Assembly: GCA_018065365.1 (NCBI GenBank)
Contig: JAGHTH010000065.1
Location: forward strand, 1-6,931
Length of the DNA: 6,931 nt
Source of the DNA: Candidatus Coliplasma caballi
GTDB taxonomy: Bacteria > Bacillota > Clostridia > Oscillospirales > CAG-382
Direction of reading: 5' to 3'
Within the stretch, counting starts at the first letter, position 1; each line of letters opens with the position of its first letter. The notes under the pieces were generated by a model, which was not told the origin of the DNA, ran no database searches, and saw only the letters and a program-made list of their open reading frames with translations. Positions 1 through 5,910 of the stretch are shown one piece after another. Made by a program: the position numbers and the translations under genes.

Positions 1-244
1 GATTCCCCTGCTCTACGGCGGACTGCTGTCGGTCGGCGTCGGATTTACGCTGCAAACCGTCGGTCAGAAAAGAGCCGATCCGACCGCCGCGTCGATCATC
101 ATGTCCACCGAATCGGTATTCGGCGCGATCGGCGGCGCTTTGATCCTGAAAGAACGGATGTCCTGGTACGGATACCTCGGCTGCACGCTCATGTTTACCG
201 GGATCATTCTCGCCCAACTCAAACAACCGCAGGAAAATTATTGA
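1..244 (+). CDS. EamA/DMT-family transporter, C-terminal fragment
   Basis: The reading frame enters at position 2 and ends at the TGA at 242-244, giving the last 80 residues of a membrane protein; the start lies left of the window. It reads as two or three hydrophobic helices (LLYGGLLSVGVGFTLQTVGQ, then the SVFGAIGGALILKERMSW segment, then a final helix ending GIILAQL). The order 'small-residue helix, AxxI..ES.FGA..G...L.E, last helix, short polar tail' is the usual C-terminal half of an EamA repeat in the drug/metabolite transporter superfamily, where a conserved Glu lies in the helix before a short loop and the terminal helix. These proteins sit in the cytoplasmic membrane and usually export metabolites or amino acids; the substrate cannot be read here. 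The next gene follows after 10 bp, so the two are probably co-transcribed. Family call is fairly sure, function is not. Confidence 0.8.
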   Translation, partial: IPLLYGGLLSVGVGFTLQTVGQKRADPTAASIIMSTESVFGAIGGALILKERMSWYGYLGCTLMFTGIILAQLKQPQENY

Positions 245-254
245 GGAATAAAAA

Positions 255-875
255 ATGGTTTTTACGGAAGAACGAAAAGAAGATAAGATCAAAGGATTGA
301 AAGAAGATCGGAAAATCGTCTATCTGATCGGCGACTCCTCCTGTACGGGATACCGGGAAGCCGTGAAGAAGGAACTCGCAGGCGAAGCGGAGGTCGTTTA
401 TCCCGAAGAAAACGGGCGGTGCAGTCAGTACGTTCTGCTGATGCTGCGCACGTGGAGCGGGCTTTGCGATCCCCAAAAGGTCGCCGTGATCCAATTCAAC
501 GCGGGGCATTGGGATATTTCGCATTGGAACGACGAGCCGATTTCCTTGACCTCCGTGGAGGAATACTGCAAGAACATTGTGCGCATCGCGGACTCCTTGA
601 AACATTTCTATCCGAACGCGAAGATCGTGTTCGCGACGACCATGCCGATGAACCCGAACGGGCAGAACAGCGTGAATTTCCGCTACACCCACGAGATCGA
701 GCGGTACAACGAAGCGGTCAAAAAGACGCTTGCGGGAAAGATCCCGGTCAACGATCTGTTCGCCGAGGCAAAAGATTTCCCGGCAGAGAAATTCCTCGAT
801 TACTGCCACCTGACCGACGAAGCGAACGCAGAAATCGGGAAGCAGGGCGCGGCGTATCTGCGGAAGCTGTTATAA
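255..875 (+). CDS. SGNH/GDSL-family hydrolase
   Basis: Complete protein of 206 residues, the usual size of a single-domain SGNH hydrolase (esterase, lipase or carbohydrate deacetylase fold). Block I is seen as YLIGDSSC with the presumed nucleophile Ser28. The C-terminal block V is LDYCHLTDEAN, supplying Asp182 and His185 in the D-x-x-H spacing of the family. Between them, FNAGHWD (residues 81-87) stands where the block III Asn lies; the form N-x-G-x-W-D rather than G-x-N-D is a variant I associate with Bacillota SGNH proteins. There is no signal peptide: the first 20 residues are highly charged, so the enzyme is probably cytoplasmic. The ATG at 255 is preceded by GAGGA (243-247) with a 7-nt spacer, and this site overlaps the stop of the upstream transporter gene, which suggests coupled translation. 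A terminator follows. The natural substrate is unknown; acyl or acetyl ester cleavage is inferred from the family only. Confidence 0.85.
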   Translation: MVFTEERKEDKIKGLKEDRKIVYLIGDSSCTGYREAVKKELAGEAEVVYPEENGRCSQYVLLMLRTWSGLCDPQKVAVIQFNAGHWDISHWNDEPISLTSVEEYCKNIVRIADSLKHFYPNAKIVFATTMPMNPNGQNSVNFRYTHEIERYNEAVKKTLAGKIPVNDLFAEAKDFPAEKFLDYCHLTDEANAEIGKQGAAYLRKLL

Positions 876-893
876 TTTCCCCCATATAAAACG

Positions 894-923
894 AAAGGAC
901 ACCCGCGCGGGGTGCCCTTTTTT
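894..923. terminator. Shared (bidirectional) intrinsic terminator between convergent genes
   Basis: A hairpin with arms CACCC (900-904) and GGGTG (910-914) extends past one A-C mismatch through GG/CC and AAA/TTT pairs, covering 894-920. On the plus strand it is followed by a T run to 923, which makes a good intrinsic terminator for the hydrolase gene 19 bp upstream. On the minus strand the same stem is followed by TTTCGTTTT, a weaker U-rich tail, and it starts only 13 bp past the stop of the large minus-strand gene. It therefore probably ends both converging transcripts, more strongly the rightward one. Confidence 0.85.
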
Positions 924-933
924 GTTATGCTTT

Positions 934-3924
934 TTAATCGGTTTCGGCGTAAAACGCGTTCAGTTCCTCGATAGTCATCTGCGCACACTCAATGACTTTG
1001 AAATCGCAGACCGTCATGGTTTCCCCGACTTCCCCTTCCGGTACCGGCGCTATCGTCAACAGCAGATCCGCTTCGTAGAAGAACACGTAGGCATACTCGG
1101 CCAACGCACACGCGGGCATCGTCTCGGTTGCCCCGGCAAGCAGAGCGCCTTCCCACAGATCACAAACGAAATTTTCGGAGATCGTTGAGCCCTTCTGCAG
1201 ATGAACGCCGACGGAAAACTCGTTTGCGAGCTTTGCGCCCAACATTCCGAAGGATTGGTATCCCATATCGTCTTCGATGCTTTCCAACGTTTTCAGAATG
1301 ATCGTTCTCGCACTTTCGTAAGAATCGACGAAGTGTCCGCCGGGCTCACGGAACGTCCACGCGTCAAAGGTCATTCTGCCCTTGACGGACGGTTTTTCGC
1401 CGTACAGCAGGTTGGCAAGGAAGCGGTAATTGCCGTCGAACAGTACAAATTTACGGAGCGAGCCGGAATTTATATCAAAACCAGCGATCGCGAAGCACTC
1501 GGGTTCTTCGCCCGCGCCGTACACCGGGAACAGCACGCGGATCAAACCGCTGTTTTGCTCGGACAGCACGACGCTGCGGTATTTTTGGAGCGTTTGCGTC
1601 GGATAGGTGCCGGATATCAGGAGCTTGTCGATTTCCGAAAGCGTCAGTTTTTCTTTGGTTTCGTTGTTTCCGGCAAACTGCTTTGCGAGCGACGTTTGGG
1701 GCTCGGCAAGTCCGCCGAGCGGCGCGAGATTGACCGACGCGCACAGACCGACCAAGTCGGCAAACACGTATTCCGGCACTTCAAAACGGTCTTCGGCTGC
1801 TTCAGTATAGAATTTGCCGTTTGTCCCGCGCTCGGCGAGCATCCGGATGGTTCCGTACTGCAGCATTCCGTAAACGTCCGGTTCCATCGCCGCTTTCGTC
1901 AGTTTGCGATCGCAATCGCGGAACTCCTTTAAGAATTCGGAAAGCTTTGCAATATTGCGGCTCTCAAACCCGGGATTTCCCCAAAGGAAGCAGGAGTAGT
2001 AAGAAACGTTTTGCAGAAACGCGTCGGTATAACGGAGCTCTTCCGCACGCTTCTCGTCAAACACGCCGTTTTCATAGAAATCGGCGTAGTCGATCTCCTG
2101 CTTCAGCAGCTTAAACCCGTTCTCCGCGAAGAACGCTTTCGCCTGTTCCGGAGTCGAAGGGCAGGGCACGATCCGCCGGTCGCCCGCTTCCCGCTCGTAG
2201 GGGGAAATGCCCATGGCTTCAAGGTCGTGATAATATCCGGTAAAGGAGTGATCGCGGTAATCCTCCACGAACACGATCCGGGAATGTCCGTACGTGACGG
2301 CGAGAGAGGCGAGATCGTTTCCTTTTTCGTACGCGGTAAAGCCGTATCCGTCGAAATCATCGGTCGCACGCAGGCGTTCGTACAGTCCTTTCAGGTCGGA
2401 AGAAGCGGTATACGCGTTCCACAGCGCCGCGCGCATCCGGCTTTCGCGCTCGTTCTGTTCGGTGATCGCGGGGTCATCGTCCGGACCTTTCTTTACCGTG
2501 TAATAGCAGACCAGCAGTTCATCCATCGCATCGGAAAGCTGCGGCTGATAGAACAAGTCCACGGCTCCCCCGGCTTTGAGTTCCCAGACCTCGCTGACGA
2601 AATCCCACGGAAGCTCGACGTAAAAGCATTCGTAATTCTCCGAGGCGATCAGATCACATTTCAAGTGTGTCTCAGTGGTCCGGTAGGAATAGAAGTATTT
2701 TCCGTCCGGCGAGATCATCATCAGATCCGCGTTTCGACAGAGCACGTTCTTTTCGCCGGTGGAAAGGTTGACGCGGTACGCCGTCTTCCCGTCAATCTCC
2801 GCCACGTAGCCGTCGGGCTGCGGGATCTTTTCGCAGGTGCGCAGATCGTAAACGGAATAGGTCGTTCCGTCGGTCGTAACCACGCTTTCGTTTAAGAACG
2901 AGACCACTTTGCCGGCGCATTCACAGTTTGCGTCGGTTTCGATATTCCAGAGTATGAACCGGCAGCGTTCGCTGTTAAAGCCGTTCGTCACGCCGTACTC
3001 GTTTTTGAGAAGCAACAGTACGTTTTTCCCGTCCGGAGAGAACATTCCGCTGTAGAAGGTGGGCATTCCCGCCGCGATCTGCCGATATTCCCCCGTCGCA
3101 GTATCGATCACGAACACGTCGTCGTAATCGATATTCGTTTTGCGGGGTACGAAGGTCAGAAGATGCTTCATATCCGGTGCGCAGAGCAAAGCGCCGGTAT
3201 CGTTGGAGGACAAAACCGGCATTTCGGTCAGCGTTCCCGCGTCGGTGTCCAGCACGTAGCGGCGGGAGATCCGGTTTTCTTTTTCGTTAAACAGTGCAAA
3301 GGAGATCTTGGAAATCTGCGTTTCGAGATCCACGACGATCAGTTCGTCGGTCAGGATCCCGTTTTTTTCCAGCACCTCGCGGATCCGGCAAGTCAGGCAG
3401 ACCAGCTCGTTCTTTTCGGTGTCGAACAGCACGCTGCCGTGATCTTTGTGCCGGCTTTTTTCCAGAAGTCCGCTCACGTCCACAAACCTTGCACCGACCG
3501 TTCCGGGAAATTTTCCTTCCGAAACGCCGGTAAGCCGGACCGGTTCCTCGACGGGATCGCGTAAAATCGTCCGCGCCATCGGCTGCAAAACGTCGTTTTC
3601 ACGCATCACGGTGCGCACGTTCAGTGCACCGGGGAGATACCACGCGCCGACATTCGTGTCGTACGGTTCCTCTCCGGATTCGCTCGTTTCCCCTTCGGAA
3701 TTGTATGTGTGCCCTTCGTCACGCGTATAGAAAAGCGGCTCCGATTCCGTCGGGACACCCGGAGCGTTCCGATCGCCGATCAAAAGCACCGCGACGACCG
3801 AAACGGTCAACAAACAAAGAATAATTCCGGCGATCAACGCCGTGTGCAAGGTCGTTTTGCGTTTCTTCAATTCCGCGTCCCTGCGTTCGAACACGGAACG
3901 AACGACTTCCTCATGATTCTTCAT
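934..3924 (-). CDS. Large single-pass membrane protein with beta-propeller-like region; putative sigma-factor partner/regulator
   Basis: The protein has 996 residues when started at the ATG at 3924. Residues 1-26 are polar and basic (ERRDAELKKRK just before the membrane), residues 27-50 form one hydrophobic helix, and the positive-inside rule then places residues 51-996 outside the cell. A Ser/Glu-rich linker (about 58-90) follows. From about 160 to 480 there are repeated strand-rich units with the propeller signature S-P-D-G-K (MFSPDGKN at 294-301, MISPDGKY at 403-410, a degenerate copy CAPDMKH at 248-254), typical of WD40/TolB-like blades. I recognise no family in residues 480-996, which are mixed alpha/beta and soluble. 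The gene overlaps the ECF sigma gene by 14 bp and is co-transcribed with it, so a role in sensing an outside signal and controlling that sigma factor is inferred. No zinc-binding HxxxCxxC anti-sigma motif is present. Twenty cysteines lie in the presumed external part. An alternative is a sigma-controlled target gene rather than an anti-sigma factor. Confidence 0.75.
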   Translation of the reverse strand: MKNHEEVVRSVFERRDAELKKRKTTLHTALIAGIILCLLTVSVVAVLLIGDRNAPGVPTESEPLFYTRDEGHTYNSEGETSESGEEPYDTNVGAWYLPGALNVRTVMRENDVLQPMARTILRDPVEEPVRLTGVSEGKFPGTVGARFVDVSGLLEKSRHKDHGSVLFDTEKNELVCLTCRIREVLEKNGILTDELIVVDLETQISKISFALFNEKENRISRRYVLDTDAGTLTEMPVLSSNDTGALLCAPDMKHLLTFVPRKTNIDYDDVFVIDTATGEYRQIAAGMPTFYSGMFSPDGKNVLLLLKNEYGVTNGFNSERCRFILWNIETDANCECAGKVVSFLNESVVTTDGTTYSVYDLRTCEKIPQPDGYVAEIDGKTAYRVNLSTGEKNVLCRNADLMMISPDGKYFYSYRTTETHLKCDLIASENYECFYVELPWDFVSEVWELKAGGAVDLFYQPQLSDAMDELLVCYYTVKKGPDDDPAITEQNERESRMRAALWNAYTASSDLKGLYERLRATDDFDGYGFTAYEKGNDLASLAVTYGHSRIVFVEDYRDHSFTGYYHDLEAMGISPYEREAGDRRIVPCPSTPEQAKAFFAENGFKLLKQEIDYADFYENGVFDEKRAEELRYTDAFLQNVSYYSCFLWGNPGFESRNIAKLSEFLKEFRDCDRKLTKAAMEPDVYGMLQYGTIRMLAERGTNGKFYTEAAEDRFEVPEYVFADLVGLCASVNLAPLGGLAEPQTSLAKQFAGNNETKEKLTLSEIDKLLISGTYPTQTLQKYRSVVLSEQNSGLIRVLFPVYGAGEEPECFAIAGFDINSGSLRKFVLFDGNYRFLANLLYGEKPSVKGRMTFDAWTFREPGGHFVDSYESARTIILKTLESIEDDMGYQSFGMLGAKLANEFSVGVHLQKGSTISENFVCDLWEGALLAGATETMPACALAEYAYVFFYEADLLLTIAPVPEGEVGETMTVCDFKVIECAQMTIEELNAFYAETD

Positions 3925-4468
3925 ACACAAATCCTTCTTTCAATAATTGCTCTTTCAATGCCTGCTTTGCCCGTCTGACAAGATGCTCGGTGCTGCTTTT
4001 TGACTTTCCGATGGCAACGGACGCCTGTTCCGTCGTCATATCCTCGAAATAGACCAGCCACAGCACCGTACGGTATTCCCGCTTCAATTTGAGCATGGCA
4101 CGATGCAGATGCTTTTTCTGTTCCCCGAGAATGTAGTCGCGTTCGATCTCGGTATCGTCGGCAGTCCATTCCGGGATGCCGTCGGCGGTTTTTTCGCGCA
4201 GTTTTGTTTCTTTGCGCAGGTAATCCCGCGCAATGTTCCTGCCGATCGCAAACAGCCAGGTGCGGAATGAGGATTGTCCGCGGAACGCCGGCTTTCTGAC
4301 CGCGATCCGCACAAACGTGTCCTCGGCAAGTTCCTCCGAAACAGGCAGAGAATGCACAAAGGTGTTGAGATAGAGCGCAAGCGCATCGTAGTGTTCCTCT
4401 ACGAGCAAAGCAAAAGCATCGTTGTCGCCGTCCATATAACGACGGTAGCTACTTTCATCGTTATTCAT
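3911..4468 (-). CDS. ECF-type RNA polymerase sigma-70 factor
   Basis: A protein of 185 residues, the normal length of an extracytoplasmic-function sigma factor. The sigma-2 domain covers about residues 9-86: a region 2.1-like segment with FALLVEEHYDALALYL, the region 2.2 core ELAEDTFVRI (46-55) and region 2.3/2.4 as FRTWLFAIGRNIARDYLRK (68-86), which contacts the -10 element. After a charged linker (87-115), sigma-4 covers about 118-175. Its helix-turn-helix reads MTTEQASVAIGKSKSSTEHL (144-163), followed by VRRAKQAL; this part contacts the -35 element. There is no region 1.1 or 3, as expected for the class. The start at 4468 has a strong GAAAGGAG site (4478-4485), 9 nt upstream. The gene is first in a two-gene minus-strand unit, and its last codons overlap the membrane-protein gene that likely controls it. 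Which promoters it recognises cannot be told from this window; the exact ECF group was not assigned. Confidence 0.93.
   Translation of the reverse strand: MNNDESSYRRYMDGDNDAFALLVEEHYDALALYLNTFVHSLPVSEELAEDTFVRIAVRKPAFRGQSSFRTWLFAIGRNIARDYLRKETKLREKTADGIPEWTADDTEIERDYILGEQKKHLHRAMLKLKREYRTVLWLVYFEDMTTEQASVAIGKSKSSTEHLVRRAKQALKEQLLKEGFVYEES
3932..3938 (-). promoter_or_regulatory. Ribosome binding site that decides the start of the large membrane-protein gene
   Basis: Read on the minus strand, AGAAGGA lies inside the last codons of the sigma-factor gene and is 7 nt from the ATG at 3924. An in-frame TTG two codons upstream (3930) would sit only one base from this site, too close to be used. The ATG at 3924 is therefore preferred. 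The site is inside the upstream coding region and the two genes overlap by 14 bp, so translation is probably coupled. Confidence 0.75.
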
Positions 4469-4477
4469 ACGTCGGCA

Positions 4478-4485
4478 CTCCTTTC
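4478..4485 (-). promoter_or_regulatory. Ribosome binding site of the ECF sigma gene
   Basis: GAAAGGAG on the minus strand, a strong match to the anti-Shine-Dalgarno sequence, with a 9-nt spacer to the ATG at 4468. It confirms the chosen start of the sigma factor. Confidence 0.8.
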
Positions 4486-4570
4486 TTTTGCTTTCATCTG
4501 TTAGACGGTTTTCCCTACCCGTTTGCGCCGCTTTTTCGGAAAAATTTGTGTAATCTTTTTTCCTTTTCTT

Positions 4571-4599
4571 ATTATATCAAATCACCCCGGATTTTGCAA
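4571..4599 (-). promoter_or_regulatory. Sigma-A type promoter of the sigma factor/membrane-protein unit
   Basis: On the minus strand a TTGCAA box (4594-4599, 4 of 6 to the -35 consensus) is separated by exactly 17 bp from a perfect TATAAT box (4571-4576). Transcription would begin near 4564, leaving a leader of roughly 95 nt before the ATG at 4468. This suggests the unit is transcribed by the housekeeping holoenzyme. I see no convincing ECF-type AAC...CGTC promoter that would show self-activation. Confidence 0.75.
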
Positions 4600-4710
4600 T
4601 CCCCGCCCTAAAAAAGACGGCTCTGAATTATTTATGAATATCGCGGTCAATATTCCGTATAATGTATGCAGACACCACCTATCCACCGCTTCTTTTGCGT
4701 TTTTTTGATG

Positions 4711-4784
4711 TTGAAATATATATCTTGTAAAAATGCAATTTCTACGTACAAAATGCAGGAATATATTTCAAAACGGCATTTTGT
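4711..4784. repeat. Nested inverted and direct repeats, possible operator region
   Basis: A perfect 11-bp inverted repeat has arms TTGAAATATAT (4711-4721) and ATATATTTCAA (4761-4771). Interleaved with it is a perfect 9-bp inverted repeat, ACAAAATGC (4748-4756) and GCATTTTGT (4776-4784). The core AAAATGC also occurs as a direct repeat at 4730-4736 and 4750-4756, exactly 20 bp apart, about two helical turns. Such spacing is typical of paired sites for a DNA-binding regulator, but an RNA structure or chance in AT-rich DNA is also possible. It lies about 90-165 bp upstream of the candidate transporter promoter. Confidence 0.5.
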
Positions 4785-4873
4785 GATTCGTCATCATCCA
4801 ATTTTCATGCCATTTTTAACAAATTCTCAATAAAACCGCCAATTTCGAGATGCTTTTTTGTGCAGAATTGCTA

Positions 4874-4902
4874 TTGTATTTTGATACAGAATTATGTAAA
4901 AT
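4874..4902 (+). promoter_or_regulatory. Candidate promoter of the ABC permease operon
   Basis: TTGTAT (4874-4879, 3 of 6 to -35) is followed after 17 bp by TAAAAT (4897-4902, 5 of 6 to -10). Transcription would begin near 4909, giving a leader of about 55 nt before the ATG at 4964. The match is moderate. An alternative is an upstream start at the TATAAT of 4658-4663, which would leave a leader of nearly 300 nt containing the repeats. Confidence 0.4.
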
Positions 4903-4963
4903 GAGTCTATCCTTATCAAGTAATAATGAATCATACTATTTATTTCCATCACAGGTGTCCGAT

Positions 4964-5893
4964 ATGAATACCAAAACTCTGATTTATATTTTGAAACGAA
5001 TCCTGCTCGCCATCGTAACGGTGTGGATCGTCATTACGGTTACGTTCTTCGTCATGCACGCCGTCCCCGGCGGACCGTTCATGAGCGAAAAGGCCATTAC
5101 CGCGGAAGCGCAGGCGGCGCTGGAAGCAAAGTACGGTCTTGACAAGCCGCTCGGCGAACAGTATTTCACTTATCTGAAAGATATCGTAACCAAGTTTGAC
5201 TTCGGTCCTTCTTTGAAGCAGCGAGGACGCGACGTCGTTACGGTCATCGCCGACGGTATGAAAACGTCCGCGAAGCTGGGGTTGATCGCGGCGGGCATCG
5301 CGCTCGTAGTCGGTGTCGTTCTCGGCGCAGTCGCGGCGCTCCGCAGAAACAAGTTCATTGATAAGGTCATCATGGTCCTTACGACCGCGTTCGTGTCAAT
5401 GCCTTCCTTTATTATGGGATCGCTGCTGTTGTACGTATTTGCCATTCTGTTCAACCTGCTGCCCGCGAACGGATCCACGACCGAAGGACTGATCCTCCCC
5501 GTGATCACGCTTTCGCTTTCGCCGATGGCGTACATCACGCGACTCGTTCGTTCTTCCATGCTCGACGTTCTCGGGCAGGATTACATCCGTACCGCGAAAG
5601 CAAAAGGCGTTCCGGGCTACAAGATCATCTTCGGACACGCGCTCAAGAACTCGCTGATCCCCGTAATCACCTATTTCGGCCCGATGCTCGCGTACATCGT
5701 TACGGGCTCGCTGGTCGTGGAACAGATTTTTGCCGTTCCCGGCATCGGACGCGCGTTCGTTACCAGCATTACGGCTCGCGACTACCCGATGATCATGGGT
5801 ACGACCATTATTCTCGCGGCGTTGATCGTCATTATGAACCTTGTCAGCGATATTCTGTACAAAGTCGTTGATCCGCGAATCAACTTTGACTGA
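4964..5893 (+). CDS. oppB: Peptide/nickel-type ABC transporter permease, OppB/DppB family
   Basis: A complete inner-membrane subunit of 309 residues, close to the usual length of OppB-type permeases. The N-terminus (IYILKRILLAIVTVWIVITV) is the typical first helix, followed by FFVMHAVPGGP and an external segment with KYGLDKPLGEQYFTYL. Further helices lie at about 104-126, 136-163, 174-192, 232-252 and 279-298. The EAA loop that docks onto the ATPase is seen at about 206-233 (DYIRTAKAKG, then HALKNSLIPV), and the protein ends in DPRINFD, as is common in the family. It would pair with the OppC-like protein to form the channel for oligopeptides or related solutes; the real substrate is not readable. 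The start at 4964 fits the first helix. Its ribosome binding site, AGGTG (4952-4956), is weak. A longer in-frame reading to 4850 or 4901 adds residues that do not look like the family. The oppC gene follows after 17 bp. Confidence 0.92.
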   Translation: MNTKTLIYILKRILLAIVTVWIVITVTFFVMHAVPGGPFMSEKAITAEAQAALEAKYGLDKPLGEQYFTYLKDIVTKFDFGPSLKQRGRDVVTVIADGMKTSAKLGLIAAGIALVVGVVLGAVAALRRNKFIDKVIMVLTTAFVSMPSFIMGSLLLYVFAILFNLLPANGSTTEGLILPVITLSLSPMAYITRLVRSSMLDVLGQDYIRTAKAKGVPGYKIIFGHALKNSLIPVITYFGPMLAYIVTGSLVVEQIFAVPGIGRAFVTSITARDYPMIMGTTIILAALIVIMNLVSDILYKVVDPRINFD

Positions 5894-5895
5894 TC

Positions 5896-5900
5896 GGAGG
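5896..5900 (+). promoter_or_regulatory. Ribosome binding site of the OppC-like gene
   Basis: GGAGG lies 10 nt before the ATG at 5911, directly after the oppB stop. A second in-frame ATG at 5917 would be 16 nt away, so 5911 is the better start. It is much stronger than the site of oppB. Confidence 0.8.
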
Positions 5901-5910
5901 AAAAAGCAAT

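Larger units (their letters stand above)
4469..4963. other. AT-rich divergent intergenic region (495 bp)
   Basis: This gap separates the leftward sigma-factor unit from the rightward transporter operon and holds no convincing gene. Left side: ribosome binding site, leader and promoter of the sigma gene (to 4599). Right side: an isolated perfect plus-strand TATAAT at 4658-4663 with only a poor -35 (TGAATA, 4635-4640), nested repeats at 4711-4784, and a candidate rightward promoter at 4874-4902. From about 4690 to 4950 the sequence is strikingly AT-rich compared with the flanking genes. Short ORFs here lack ribosome binding sites. Confidence 0.8.

Noticed and set aside
219..809. Minus-strand open frame of 196 residues opposite the SGNH hydrolase
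   Set aside because: The plus-strand protein has the GDS, NAGHWD and DYCH motifs and a ribosome binding site. The antisense frame has none of these.
1201..2895. Long plus-strand open frames (243 and 294 residues) antisense to the large membrane-protein gene
   Set aside because: Their products are rich in Arg, His and Gln with no domain, they lack ribosome binding sites, and the minus-strand frame has clear protein motifs and a good start. They are shadows of that gene.
4504..4524. Possible ECF-type promoter on the minus strand (AAAC ... CGTC)
   Set aside because: The two boxes are only 13 bp apart, shorter than the roughly 16 bp usual for ECF promoters, and the -35 lacks the GGAAC form. Probably chance.
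4635..4663. Rightward promoter with perfect TATAAT at 4658-4663
   Set aside because: The -35 position (TGAATA) matches only 3 of 6 bases and there is no TGn extension, so it is kept only as an alternative to the promoter at 4874-4902.
4699..4706. T run as an intrinsic terminator
   Set aside because: No stable hairpin precedes it and no gene ends nearby on the plus strand.
4523..4708. Small plus-strand open frame of 61 residues in the divergent gap
   Set aside because: It begins with TTG without a ribosome binding site, lies opposite the promoter and leader of the sigma gene, and has no recognisable motif.
4850..4963. N-terminal extension of OppB to 4850 or to the ATG at 4901
   Set aside because: The extra residues do not resemble the family, there is no ribosome binding site at either start, and the ATG at 4901 overlaps the candidate -10 box.
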